64,000 bases of DNA, taken from assembly GCA_936440205.1 (NCBI GenBank), contig OW387134.1, positions 19,012,908 to 19,076,907 of the forward strand, written 5' to 3'. Below the pieces are notes generated by a model. That model saw only the letters and a program-made list of their open reading frames with translations. It made no database searches and had not been told where the DNA came from. The position numbers and the translations under genes are program-made. This document shows, in pieces, positions 1-15,100 of this stretch. The stretch's first letter is position 1; the number at the start of each line of letters is the position of its first letter. The DNA is from Lepidonotus clava (taxonomy: Eukaryota; Annelida; Polychaeta; Phyllodocida; Polynoidae).

Positions 1-164
1 TCCATAGCCTCGTTTCATCATAATATATTAAAACATAAAAACATCAAAAGAAATTATATTGAAAAAATTGAGACAAAACGTACAATAGGGATTTTAAAAA
101 AAAGTATATCCAAATATAATAAAAAATCTTGATCATATGGTAATATTATTGTGGTTGCACTTAC

Positions 165-3100
165 TGGATCCCTGAATTGTTCGTTGACTTGTCTTATAGT
201 TGGAAGCATATCCTCCAATTTCGATGTCATTTGGTCTGCATTCATATCTTGTATTCCCAGCAAGCCTGCCATCTAAAAGAAATATAGATGTGTTAACAGA
301 AGTTGTTAGATATCCAAAACGTACATGTATATAGATATTTCTAAATACATTGAAACTCAAGTATCACAACATACCAAAAGATATTATGTTTGCAAAAGGA
401 CACAATTGTACTTTTCAAGTAAAGAATTTGATTGAGGCACTTTTCGAATATATTCCTTGTACCTTAGACTGATTTCCCTGGTGCTGACAACTTCAATATC
501 TCATTGATTGACTCTGAGGATTTGTCTTAATTTCACGGGCTTGACCCATGCTGAAAATATCCGAGGCGGATCGCTCATCATTGCTAATGTCTAGAATACC
601 AATGAAATCAAATGACGCTTGCCAAAGCTCACCTGTGAAATGAAGGGGCTGAACTGGTTCTTTAGTCGCAGCAGTTTCCCTAGGCCTTTTTCTACCACCG
701 CAGGGAAAGACAGCAGCCTTAACGTGTGACCAGTTGGTGCCGTGTCAAACACCACTGCTGAAAAGTTCATGCTTTTCACCAACCTGAAATAATGAAATAA
801 AATGGTTTAAACATCTCCCATGATCGAACAAAGATCAAACAAGAGTCAAATGTACATTTGAATCTTTGTAAATTTGTTTCCCCAAACTAATTAAATACTA
901 GCCCTAGCGTCTTGTACGACATCCGCTCTAGCTACTTGAAATATTACAGATAGATTGTTTCATTATTACATCTTTTACGAGTTAACAGTTTGAAGTAATT
1001 GCCAAATACGTCAAGTTATTCAAAGTAGAAAATGAATGTTCTACCGACAATTGTCGTTTTCATTTCTATCATTTAGTCGATATGTATATACAACTGTAGG
1101 TAAACAATGAACTCAAACCTCATGACTTCAGAGTAGCTCATGGCTTCATCGATTCCCGGGAAAGCTGACAACAAATCTTGCATCATTTGTTTCCCCGCAC
1201 TAAGAGCACCTATAGGACAAATCGAGTTAACAATGTTAGTCACAATCATAGACCTACATATTTTTCTGTAATAACAATGTCCTATCGAAATTTCAAGGGC
1301 CATTTGAAATCCAATGTTAACTGCATTATATAAACGTATCTTGCCAGTAGCTTCCAAAAATTTAATAAACATAGTCTACCGGTAGTTGTTGATATAAACT
1401 TACTGGATTTAATGATACTGCACTTATAAAATATGGGATCAAATGTTCTTACCGTGTTCCTCAAAGTACTCTTCTGGTAACTCAGAAAATCCAAGATTAG
1501 GATCGATTTCCTAAGGGGAAAAACAAAACTTTAATAGTTAAAAAATGAAAATTGTATGGATGCCTGATACGAGACAGACCCAGTTTTTGGAAAATAATAG
1601 TGGATGAACCTGGAGTGTAATTGTGCGTGGTGTGTGTTGGGGTTGTTAATCCTTGGCTATAACAATATGATTATATAGTATAAATTCTTAAATGCCATAG
1701 GTTTGTATCCTATTGCAAATCCATACTCGTTTTATCTCACGATTTTTATCGATATCATGTGACAAGAATAGGTACCAAGTGGTCCAAATTAATGGTGTTC
1801 TCGGTGATTGGGGAGCACAGATCTTTCATCGGGCTCATGATTTTCTTCACTATGTAGGCCTACCCAGAATGTTCATACTTAGTTAACATTAGTGAGTGAA
1901 TTAGAGGACTACCGGTCCCAATTTCTGATTACGGGTAACTGGGGAAGGGCAGAAAAACACTGAATAGTATTTCGGAGTAAGAATTTCATCTTGATATAGA
2001 TATGTTGTCCATAGTTAAATATGTTCAACTTTGGAAGATTAGAAATATATACATTTATGTAAATGTGGGTTACTTTCTATCTTATAATTTGTGAAGGGTA
2101 AATGATGCTAACAAACTACAAAGTTCTTACCATCGCATATAAATTGTCGAAGCCCTTCACTTTTGTTGGAACCTTCGAAAATTTCTGATCAAATGCATCT
2201 GAAATATTGTGAGCGGGGTCTGTTGATATGATCAGTACACTCTCTCGCACCTTCGCCAGCTGTATAGACAAACTGCAGCTGCAATGAATCAAAGAAGATG
2301 GTCAGTAATTATTAACAGGCGTGCCAGCCGGCAGCCTGTTTCTGCTCAACACTTCAGACCTACCCTGTGACGTCAGCCTCCCCAGTTTTTCTCTGTTAAC
2401 CACTATAGTGAAAGCCTGTGAGAAAGGCCATCTTTCATCCAATTCAGAGAGTGGTTCCCAAAGCCCTATCTCCTTAAAATTCCCTTAATACATGTGAAAA
2501 CCCCTGAATGGTATTAATTTAGCGTACCTACACTCAAATAGTAGTATTAATATGTGATATGGCCATGTTTGTGAATGTGATTGGTATTTTCAATAATACA
2601 AGCACAAGCCTCCCATGCTGACTTGTAAACACTGAGAATATCCACTCCTTAAACCATAATCCTTTCAAATGTTGTTTTTTGTAAATACTGAAATTTGAAT
2701 TTAGCTTAGTTAACAAAAGTTCTAAAATGCTAGACATGTCACTTGTATCTTTTTCATCTGTCATGCAATTCATTTTAGAATTTACAGAGGGAAAGAAAGG
2801 AATTTTAATTTTTAATTTTGAAAAACCAAGTGTTCCACACATGGGTCCCCAACTCTATGTTCCCACTGTGCCCTGCATCCTTGTAAAGCAGGTCAGGAGG
2901 CCCCCCTCCCCTGACCTTGCACCCCCCTGACCCTATTCTGTTACCATAGTAACAGAGCCAAGGTCCAGGCCCTGTTGGGTACTGGAGTAAGTGTCATCAG
3001 GGTCATTAAGGGGTGACCACAGGCCTTATCTGATGATCTCTGTGAAGAGCCACCTACCAGAGGGTGGGAACTATCTATGAGTATCTTAAATCTAAAAGCC

Positions 3101-6100
3101 TTGACCGGGACGCCTGTTAATTGGGAGGGGCTTAGCTCTCTAAATGCCGGGATGGCCAGCTTGTATTTGATAACGAATGGGTGTACATGTAGAGATTGTT
3201 GTGGACAACAATAGGTCACCATTAGAATTTTTTGTGACAGTGACAGTGCACTTATTTCAAAATAGACTACTTTTAGAGGGTAGAGTAGACTATTTGTCAA
3301 ATTGACTAATATTTAGAACCAAAGGGAGTATATACTATAGTCAATATCTGTGTGGTAGAAAACTTGCTCACTTTACACAATTAAATTAGACGTCAAGTTT
3401 CAGCAACCTAGAAACTATTTAGATCTAGATTGACATTTAAAAAAAATGAAATCTGTAAGGTAGGCCATAGAGATACATAAGATAGAGAGGAAACAAGGCC
3501 TGAGCTGACTGGTGCATGTCTGTCTCGGTATTGATATGCAAATTAGCACTGATAAGGACTGGTATGGGCCAAATACCATAGGTTGGGCCACACCTGCTTG
3601 CAGTGTGAGGTGTGAGACTGCAGTTTCACACCTTTTTTGGCCTAGTACCCAAATGATCTTCAAGATTTATATCACTACAATCAAAATGTACTCAATAGGA
3701 ATGAATAGAAAACAAAATTCTGATTAAGAAGATACCAAAAATGACATATTTATGTCAATTAGAAATAAAGATATTGACTAATGAAAATTGGAGAAAATTG
3801 AGAAAAATAACAAATTTGTCAAAGTTTGGGAGTTAATTTTAGGTAAACCACACGTTGGATATCCAATTAAGCTTTTATACTACCATGGGTAGTTACACTC
3901 TATGTGAAATAATTTGTTTTATTTGTAGGAAAAATTTCTAAAAGGCCAAAATCTGACTTTGAAGAAATGTTGAAATTAAATTGTATATTCTCGGGAAAAG
4001 TGACATGTAGCCACTTTAGAACCCCAAATACCATTTTATGTCCCCCACAGAATCTAATTAGGTTATAATGGGATAGGAAACTGTCTCATCAATCACACTG
4101 GTGAATATTAGAGCCATAAGTGGCATATAAATGGGTTTTTGGGATTATCACTTGACCCATTTGAGCCAATGACAGAATCCAACGAGTTTGATGTGATGGA
4201 AAATTGACAAAGTTTGGGAGTTAATTTTAGGCAAACCACATGTTGGATATCCAATTAAGCTTTTATACTACCATGGATAGTTACACTCTATGTGAAATAA
4301 TTGGTTTTATTTGTAGGAAAAATTTCTAAAAGGCCAAAATCTGACTTTGAAGAAATGTCGGAATCAAATTGTATATTCTCGGGAAAAGTGACATGTAGCC
4401 ACTTTAGAACCCCAAATACAATTTTATGCCCCCCACAGAACCTAATTAGGTTATAATGGGATAGGACATTGTCTCATCAATCACACTGGTGAATATCAGA
4501 GTCATAAGTGACATATAAATCGGTTTTGGGGATGTCACTTTTCCCGAGAATATACAATTAAATTCCGACATTTCTTCAAACTCAGATCTTGGCCTTTTAG
4601 AAATTTTTCCTACAAATAAAACCAATTATTTCACATAGAGTGTAACTACCCATGGTAGTATAAAAGCTTAATTAGATATCCAACGTGTGGTTTGCCTAAA
4701 ATTAACTCCCAAACTTTGTCAATTTTCTATCACATCAAACTCGTTGGATTCTGACATTGGCTCAAATGGGTCAAGTGATAATCCCAAAAACCCATTTATA
4801 TGCTATTTATGGCTCTAATATTCACCAGTGTGATTGATGAGACAGTTTCCTATCCCATTATAACCTTATTAGATTCTGTGGGGGACATAAAATGGTATTT
4901 GGGGTTCTAAAGTGGCTACATGTTGTACTAATGGCTTAGTACTTTTAATATATTGTCATGGTATATAATCCAACAAGGATCAGGCTTAGCAAGTCTACTT
5001 CTAGTCTAAATATCTTGCGCTCCTAGCGCCACCTGTTAACCAGTATAAAAGGTGTTGCAAGGTAGAGAGCGAGCAGTTAGTGGTTAGCAGTCACTAAAGT
5101 TTAGTAGGTTTAGCCAAGGAGTTATACTTGGAGTAAGTTCATCGGCTCCGTGTAACAGACTGGAGTTTACCAATACCCATTACCTCGGACATAGGATTGT
5201 GATAGAGCTGAATACTAGAATGGTCTAGAAGGTGTTGGAGCAACTCGTGTTCTAAATGTGGTTGATTGCTGATAGGAGATGGGAGGTGGACTGATGAAGA
5301 CTTATACATGGTGGCTTTGACTCAGGATGAGATGTTTATTGAATAAAAAACCCTTTCATATTAAGAAGCTCCCTCATCGTTCATTTCTTTTGAACTATTG
5401 GGAAGTGAACGGACAAACTTTAAACGCAGTCTGAATTACTCAGGCATTCTGGAATAAACACTCATGAAGACTTGGATATACACGAACCTTACGCAGTCTT
5501 AAATCAAACATTAACAATAGTTCATTTGGTGGAGATTACCCGAAACATGACTTGTGCCGTTTTGCTCATCCTTGATGTCAGCCACCGGTGATTTTGAGGC
5601 TTCCTCTAACCCCAAGCCTCAATCTTTGCGGCCCGCAGGACACGATGTGTCAACATCATATACAGGGAATGTGGAAAACCGCCACCTGGTAGGTAATCCC
5701 TTAGACGGGGAGGCACAGAGACAGGAGGTCGCAGCCAGACCCAAGCAGCTCTGCCCCGAAGGTGCACAAAATTACCAAACCCGTGGCAAAGGTAAACCAT
5801 TTCCCTGGCACCTAGGGTCCAAAGATAGGCCGGTTCTTGACGAAGGACTTGAAACCCTAACACACTCGGGACGAGTTGAAGGGAAGAACCGTCTCACGGA
5901 ATATCAGCAATATTGGAACCCAGGGTACGTACCACCTACGGACCACGAAACTGGTACTAGCTCTCGCTCCACCTGTGAATCTGATGTGAACAATCCGTGG
6001 TGTAACCAAAGTGTTCCTTATCGTTTACTACCCGCAGCGGGAGGTGAAAGCGAACAGGAAGTTTCCAATGAAGATAACCTATTTTCTTCAGGAAACCTAA

Positions 6101-9100
6101 AACAACGACAAAACACCGCGGATAACTCCAGCCCATCAGGGGGAAAACGCCCCGAAAATCCGGTAATCCTACCTGATGGGAGCTCTCTCACCTATCCATT
6201 ACCCCAACGACTTGAGTTTATCAGTCACCCACTGGTAACACCAACTCACCCCAACCCGGGGGCGTCCATTCCTTATTCCACTGTAGCTAAAGGAAAAACA
6301 GTGGGAGGGGATAGGGGAGTGGGAAGGGAAGCAGAGGGAAACAGCGAGAAAGTAGGCAATTTACAACCCTATCGATTAACTTACGGTGTAGAAACGAACT
6401 TAGACCAAGCTGGTAAAAGAGCGGAAGCTCGGGCCTTTGATCCAGCCGAAATATTAAAGCAGTGGGCAGACTCAAGCCCCGAAAAGCACATAGATTTAGA
6501 GAGGCTAAGCGATCAGGATAGTGAAGAAAATGTAACGCTTAAAGCACAAGATTTTAACACTCTAACTCATGAATTGTATGAAGAATACGAGGACGAGTAC
6601 GAGGAGGAAAATAGCGAGACAGAACAAGCAGCCGCAGATGTCAGAGGGGGTAGTCCTGATAGAAAATTAGCTAGAGAAGATAAATCAACCTCGTCTTCAT
6701 ACGAACTTATTACCGAGGATGTTTTAGACACAGGTAAGAAAGCTAAACTAGAAAGTGAGGACGAAATTAGTGTAGAAGAAATACCTGTGAAAGAACAGTG
6801 GGACGATCACGATATACAAAACCTCCACGAAAATAATATGGCGGAAGGAGGCGTTCCTTTGATGGATCTAGTAGAAGAAAGAGAGGATAGAGATCAACGC
6901 CAGCAACCCGGTGAAGGGGGAGCTGGGGGTGTAGATCTGGGGGCAGGGCATCCTAACCGTGGGATGGACCCTGGGGGACCTCAACAAAACAATGGGAATG
7001 GCCAGATCCTAATCCAGCAGCCGGGCCGAGGCGTGCAGGCAGGAGGCGGGATAGACCTTGGGCCCATACAACAACATATATTGTACCCTTTCATAAGGCA
7101 GGCAATGGCAGCCCCTAATCAACAGGCCCAAGGAGGCCAAGGTAATCAGGCCAATCCTCCCCTTAATCAACAAGTTCAAGGGGGCCAGAACGATCAGGCC
7201 AACCCTCAAGGACTTATTCCTCCTCTTAATCAGCAGGTCCAGGGAGGCCAGGATAATCAGGCCAACCCACAAGGGCCTAACCCTCCTCAAAACCTTCTCA
7301 ACAACCCTCCTCAAAACCTTCTCAACAACCCTCCCCAAAACCTTATTAATAATCCCCCTCCGAATCAGCCCAATCTGGGGATAAACCCTGGGGGACTCCG
7401 GCAACCCGGTGAAGGGGGAAATGGTGGTGCGAATCCGGGAATACAGCAGCCTAATCCTGGGGTAAACCTTGGGGGACTGCAACAAAATGATGGGGGAGGC
7501 CAACCAGGCCAACAGCCCGGCCGGGCCGTGCCAGCAGGAGGTGGGGTCGATCAAAACCTGCTCCCTCACCTATTGCAGGCGATGGCACTCGCAGCCAATC
7601 TTAACGCAGGCCGAGGAAGAGCGGATAACCAGCAGGGTCAGCAAGCCCCAGCAGGCCAGAATAATCAAGCGAATCCACCAGGACCCAATAACCCTCCTCC
7701 AAACCAGAACAACAATCCATTCCTTAACCAATATAATAACCCTCCAAACCCGCCAGGTCCGCCGGGCCCACCAGGTCAGAACAACCCCCCAAACCCACCG
7801 AATCCTCCACCACCGGGACCGCCGGGACCGCCAGGTCCGCCGGGCCCACCCGGTCAGAACAACCCTCCAAACCCGCCGAATCAACCAAATATTTGGGAAA
7901 TTCTACCGCAGTTGGGTCTGGCACTGGGGCAAACACCAGCGCCAGTGCGTGAAACGACTCACAGTGGTCACCAAAGGGGACCAAACATTAGGTTACCGTG
8001 GTTTAGTGGAAAAGAAGACGAGCAAATAGAAAAGTATTTCAGGGAATTAAAACGACTGAAAGCTATCTATGACTGGTCGGACGCCCACCTCCTGAATATG
8101 GCGCTGTTAGGCCTAAAGGGAAGGGCCGACGACTGGGCAGGAGAGTTAGCCGGAAGTGAGAAAGACTCATTTGAGAAGCTAGAAGCCCAAATGACCAAGA
8201 TCTTCGGTGATCGAAGAGCTAAATGGCAGAAACACGCAGAGTTCTGTGGCCTTAAACAAGGAAAAGACCAGAGCGTGATCGAATTTGCAGGTGTTCTGAA
8301 ACAAAAGCAAGTTAAAGCAGAGGCGAGTGAAAGCATGATGTTAGCTGTGTTTTTAGAAGGATTAAAACAGGGCGTAGCCAGGCAAGTAGCTATACTGGAC
8401 CCTAAGTCGTTCACCGAAGCGGTGGATTGTGCAACGAGGCTAGAATCGTTGGACAAAGGCAAAGGGGGAACTAAAATATCTAATGCAGTGAGCGAACTGG
8501 CTGGAAGCCAAGAATCAGAGGAGACCGCGGCCCTAAACTCCATCTCCGAACGATTTGGAGTGGTGCTGGCCCGACTGGAGGCCGCTCCATGGTTCCAGAA
8601 ACCAAAGCCAGGGCAAAGCGGGACTCCCCAGAGTGGTGGTAACTTTAAACAGCAAGGTTATGAGAGAAAAGATAGGTACGAAAACCAGAAAGGTGAAAGA
8701 AATTCAGATCAGAAGCCTAAATCCAATATCGCCCCGAACAGAGAGGCAGATAAGGGAAAGAATCTGCCAACTCAACAGAAAGTAGAGAGACCCAGGTTGC
8801 CTTTTGATGAAAGTAAGTTTTGTATCATTCACCAACAGCATGGTCACTCTACAGAAGCGTGCTTGTGGTTGAAGAATAGGTTGAGGGAAAAACCCCCGCG
8901 GATCTACAAAGATAGCAAAGCCAGTGGTACCGAACAAAAGAATCAGGGAAACTAGAGGAAGGGTCCGTTCATTCCACGATAGAATTAGGCGCAGTGGACG
9001 GACCGGCTAGGAGAGAGATAGGAGACGAAGCATTTTTCTTAACGCTAAGATTTGATGATCAGAAGGAGGTTAGATCTTTAGTAGACACAGGAGCGAGCGA

Positions 9101-12100
9101 TTGCTTCATGTCCACCCATTGTAAACGACAGATCCCTAAACAATGCATTTTAGATGAATGGAAGGTATCGAAGGGAAACATCAGTTTGGCAGACAACTCG
9201 TCTCAAGTAATACTAGAACAAATTAGATGTAAGTTTTCAATCCAGGGATCGGTGGTCTGCTATGATTTCAACATAGTGGACGATCTATGCCACCTAATAG
9301 TAATCGGGAGAAACTTATTAACAGTGCTTCGATCAGATTTATCTCTACCAGGCGCAAAGATAGAAGTGTTTTGTGGAAACCCTATAGTTAGCAAAGAAAC
9401 AGTGAAAATTCCGCCGGGAAATGAATGCATCATACCGGTAACCACTCGAGAGCCGCTGGGATTAGACTCACCGGTAGCTTACTGCGCACCGGCGGTAACC
9501 GCACCAGTCCTAGTGGAGGGGTGCGTGAATACGGTGGGAAGCCAGTGGTGGATCAAAGTCATGAATCCGCTAGATGAAATGCAAGAAATCACTCCCCAGG
9601 AAGTATTAGCTTTTGCGGAAGAATGCGCAGTGCCTGAGGTAAACCAAAATCAGATAGAGGAGTTCCTAGACTTGTGTTATCTAACTAAAACAGAGACCCC
9701 AATGTCCATCTGTAGGATTTCTGTAGAAGTAATGAAAGACGCAGTGCAAATGGAAAGCCAAACCTCTGAGGAGAAATCCCGAGGTAAAATGGATGAAAAT
9801 GTAAGTAAAATAGATCTGACCGAGTCGTGCTTAAACGAAGAACAACAGGTAAGGTTTAGACAAATGCTTAATAACAACAGAAATGCACTAGCGTTCTCAA
9901 TGGAAGAGTTAGGTCACTGTGAAATAGCGCCGATGAGAATCATTGTGGATGAGTCGCAGGGAGTCATAAGTTCTAGACCATACCGATACTCTCCACAGAA
10001 AATGGATATCATCGATGAACAGGTTAGGCAACTCATAGATATAGGTGTCATAGAACCCAGCGAATCGGCTTGGCGAAGCCCGCTGGTGGTAGTGCAGAAG
10101 AAAGATGGCGAGCCTAGGCTCTGTACAGACTTTCGCATGCTTAATCAGGTCACTTTCAAAGATAAATTCCCAATGCCTACAGCGCGATCACTCTTCTTAT
10201 ATATGGCTTACAAGAAACCCACTATGTGGACAGCTTTAGATCTGTTGAGCGGCTATCATCAGTGTGTAATCGAAGAAGACAGTAGAAAATATACTGCCTT
10301 TGAAACCCCAATGGGTGTATATCAGTATAAGCGTGTACCGTTCGGCTTAGTTGGCGCGCCTTGGCAGTTTACCAAGGTAATGGCCATAGCGCTAAAGGGA
10401 TTGATTCCTAGAACATGCTTAGCATATTTAGACGACGTAATTGTCTACGACACTACATTTGAAGAACACCTGGCGAGCGTTGAGGTGGTTCTCCAAGCTT
10501 TGGCGAGAGCTAATCTTAAACTGAAACCGTCAAAGTGTGAGTGGTGCCGCAGTGAAATCAATTTCCTCGGCCACGTAGTAAACGCGGAAGGAGTGGCTAC
10601 ACAAAGGGTAACCACAGAAAAGATTACAGCCTTTAACCGCCCGCATAATGTTAAGACCATCAAGTCCTTTCTGGGGCTATGTAACTACTACCGACCGTTT
10701 GTCCCTAATTTCGCCGATCTAGCAAAGCCTTTAAACCGGCTGCTAAAGAAAGAAGTCTATTTTGAGTGGACGGAGGCTTGCGAGGAAGCGTTTCAACAGT
10801 TAAAGAAACTGCTCACCTCGCCACCCTTACTAATCCATCCGGATATAGGAGGGCATTTCTATCTACTAACAGATGCATCAGACGCCGCGTGCGGTGCAGC
10901 GGTTTGTCACAAACTAGATGAAATCTACCGTCCGGTTGCTTTCTGGGGATGTACTCTCCGGGACGCCGAATTAAATTATTCGGTAACAGAAAAGGAGGCT
11001 CTGGCAGTAATTAAAGGCATTAAGAACTATGAGGACATGTTGCAGGGAGCTAAAATCACAATAGTGACTGATCACAAACCGTTGATTCCCCTGCTACAGA
11101 GTGCCTACAAAGCCCCGTCAGCCCGGCTGAGACGGTGGGCTTTAGCGTTATCAGATTTTGATTTTGAAATCATATATGAGCCAGGAGCGACTCATTTTCT
11201 ACCGGACTATTTGTCTAGAGTCTATCATGAGCATGTCCCAGGTGAAGAATATGAGCCCGCTGTGGGATGTGAGTTATTTGAGGCCGAAGTTCAGGATGAA
11301 GAGCTTTCCGTGGCTACGGTATTAAACGCGCAACTCCAAGATGCAGAGTGCGCGCAATTGATAGACTACCTGCAGGACGGAGACCTACCGACAGATCCCC
11401 TTGAAGCTAGGCGAATAATGGACCAAGCTGATTTTGTAGGAATGGTAGCACCGGGGGTACTATGTAGGTTCAACGTCAAAAGGTATAACAAACACCAAGA
11501 CCAACTGGTCAGACTAAAACCCCGTATGATAGTTCCAGGAAAGTTAATTCCCAAAGTCCTGAGACTATTACATAATGACATCTTGGCTGGGGGACATGTA
11601 GGGATCAGTAACCTCACTACCAAAATCTCTGATAAATTCTACTGGCGGAACATGAACGCCGACATAGTAGACTATGTGAAAGCTTGTGAGACCTGCTCTC
11701 TGAGGAGACGGGCTCCGCATTTCAAGGCCTTAGCTAAGTCTTGGGAGAGACCAACCCGACCCTTTGAGGTGGTACAGTGTGATTTCATCGGGCCACTAAA
11801 GAGGGCTAGGGATGGGTCAAAATATATCATGACCTTCATAGACCTACTAACAGGTTGGCCGGAGGCTTTCACCACGAAAGACTCCACTGCGCAAACCGCG
11901 GCCAACTGTTTCCTAACCGGGATAGTGTGTCGGTATGGACGGGTAAACCGTCTGCACACAGACCGGGGGGCGGCCTTCCTCTCAGGGCTATTCAGGGAAA
12001 TCACCACACGACTAGCGTGCAAACAAACGTTCACTACCGGGCGAATGCCGACTGGCAACGCTCGAGTAGAAAGACTACATAAAACCATTGAAAACCTGAT

Positions 12101-15100
12101 TGCTTATTATATCCCTGACGACCACTGTAACTGGATCGATCTACTTCCCATTGCATTATGGACAGTTAGATCCACAATCAGTGTACGGTCGGGATACAGC
12201 CCGCACACCCTGCTGTTTGGCAGAGATCCAATCAGTATGGGAATGCCTGAGCAGGGAACAATTCCTGAAACGCTGAACGACTGCGAGTTTTTCATGCAAA
12301 CCAAGGATAATATTGCTATGTTTAGGAATATGGCTGAAAGGGTAGTTCAAAACTACGAAAAAGATCTGAGGCTGCGAATTGATGAGCGGGCGCGGCCCAC
12401 TCAGATGTACGAAGGTGATATGGTATACATGTACGACCCTTTAGCTAGTGAAAATAAAGCGTCTAAGTTCTCAAACAGGTATACTGGGCCATTCAGGGTA
12501 ATTGAAACAAAAGGAGACCACCTTGTTAGACTAGTGTCTTTAAAAACTGGAAAACAGGTCCCACATCTAGTAAACATTTCAAAACTCAAACCTGCACATG
12601 GGCCTTGGTCTCCCGCCGTCCCTCATAACATTCCCAAAATGGTGAGAGAAGCGAAAATCACTAACTCAAAAGGGGCAGATCCTGACCGAAACCCTGAATT
12701 GCATCACACTCCGACGGGTGAAATCGCTGAGGAAGATGGCGAAATAAGGGGTGCTGAGACTGAAAACTCAACGGGAACGACCGGTCCCCGTGAGCATGAT
12801 GCAGTTCCTATGACCAGGAAGGTACCTACACAAAAACCTGGTCCAAGTCCCACTGATTTAGCAGAAACAGATGGGCAAATCACTGATGGTCAGGGCACCA
12901 GTACGGACACCGCGCTGTCCACAAACTTATCCTTTGTTCCTAATAAAGCCGCCTGTGAACGGGGAACAGCTGGCGCTAATGGACAGAGGAAACGCAAACG
13001 AGCTAAACGAAGGGGCAAAAGCCAGCCGTTGGAGGGGAGATCCCCTCCAGGCAACAACAAGCCCATAAAACTACCCTGCGGTGATGTACCGACCTTGAAT
13101 ACATCGGAACAGAGCCCAGAAAAAACAGTAAAGGACTATGTCCCGACGAAAGGTGGCTATAACCTACGTCGGAACCGCCGTCCTAACTACGTCGCTCTGT
13201 CCAACGGCGGGGAAAGCGACGACATGGATGATTAATGCAGGAAATCTAGCCGCCCTGTGAAAATAAAGGTTCGGCGGAGCGGCACCGTTAGCATCAACGC
13301 TAATGGAACAGGTGGTCTACCTCACGGCCACCCCGCCGCGCCCAGGGGCGTGGCAGAAAGGGAGGGTGCGCACACCAAGAGAGATGCCAGTGGTTTGGCG
13401 TCATCTCTTGGGACCGGATGCAAGCGTTCCCCCCCCACCTGAAACAAAATACAGCTCCAAATATGGAGACGGCATGGACAAGCGGATCGGTTATAATTTC
13501 GTGGGATCCGCGCCGATCCACCAGTCGGTCCGCAACTCTGCTCCTAGACGGTCACCTCTGCTGCAGGTGATTGTACGCACAACCCAGCCCGGGAGGAAAC
13601 GGAGATAGACATTGATTCTATCTCTGAACAGAAGTTGGAGATAGAAATTGTTCAACTTCCGACTTCTCCTGGAAGGAGCAGAAAGAGAACTTAGCTGGGA
13701 CACTGATCCACCGACTCATGGGGAACTGTCTAGCCCTCCGGCCACATAGCAATCCAAAGGGAACCACTACTTTCCCTGCGGACACGGAGGGAAGGATCAT
13801 CGTCCCCCTGAGAAGGAAACGGATTAGCCGCCCCCACCAGAGGGCGCTACCTACCAAGGGAAGGTTCGTTGGGCCATTCTTTTAGGATTTTACCAAATGA
13901 AAGAAAAGACAGTCGAAAAGGAGAGTGCTAGGAAACAACCGGCTCAGACCCTTAGGCGGTGGAGTTGGCCGGGCCGGGGGGGTGTCCGTCCGGACTCAAC
14001 CGACGCCGGGATTGCCCGGAAGAAGCCAAGGACACCAGCCCGGCGGCCCACCAGAACGACCACAAGCGGAGCCAAGAGGTCCGCTAAATCGGCTCCAGCC
14101 AAAAAGAAGACAGCAGATAAAGACTTCTACAATTTATCTGAGGTGAGTGACTCGGAGCCCGAGCCAAGGCTAACGGCGTTGGCCAAGCCGGTTCAGAAGG
14201 AGGAAGCGGCCAACCAACCGGTGCAGATTCAGGCCGGCTGGTTCTGGGACCTTACGCAACCACTGTTCCAACTATTTGAGACTGTTGACGAAATTAGGAG
14301 GACAGTAGGACTGGATGTGCCAAAATCAAACAAACAGTTAGCTGAGATTAAAACTCAGGTAGCTCCTTTTATTCAAAGGACCACACAAAACTCTAAATGC
14401 GTCAAGGAAAGTACCAGCCTACAAACAACACGAGGCGGCCAACCTCTGCCCACTCTGGAAAGGCGATCAGGAAGGGAACAGCTAACCGTCGCCGCTCCAG
14501 GACTAAAAGTGGAGGTAGCACCCGTTCAACACGCGCCAACCCCACCGGTGGGGAACGGGCCGGCGGGAGCTCCCCTCCTCCACCACTTACAGCCTGCGGA
14601 CCCCGCTTGTTTAGACTTGAGCAGCTTGACAACGAGCTGCAGCGCCAATCCCTCACCACTGCTATGGAACCAGCAGCAGTGGACGCCAACCAGCCAGCCG
14701 GGGGGCCCACTGTGGCCGAGCCCACTCCCAACGACAAACCCACCGCAGGTACCGAACCCATACCCCTCGAGCCAACCGTCGTACGATCCAACGGGGGCCG
14801 TTTCGGACTGGAACCTACTAGGCCAAGACCCCTCAGAGCAATGCGCCCCTCGTCCTGCGAACGTATGAGAGGCTTGAGGATCACGGTCACCAGGGACGAG
14901 AGCGGGATCATCAGGCGAGTGGTAAATGACAACGGGCAAAACCTCTACGAGCATGTCCCAAACTAAAACAGACCAGAGGACCCGGGAGGAGAGCATATTT
15001 CAGCGCATGGATGATAGTAGTGCGCAGGAAAATAAGGTAACTTTGCTGTGAACATGTTTTAGATAAACTGCAAAATTAACTTTCTCAAGCTATCGCTAAG

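Noticed and set aside
5527-5542. Assigning a specific tRNA primer to the LTR element
   Set aside because: The 16-mer does not match any tRNA 3' end I can recall with confidence, so only a candidate site is reported.
7469-8029. 186-codon ORF overlapping gag in another frame
   Set aside because: A shadow of the Pro/Asn-rich repeats in gag; no own domain.
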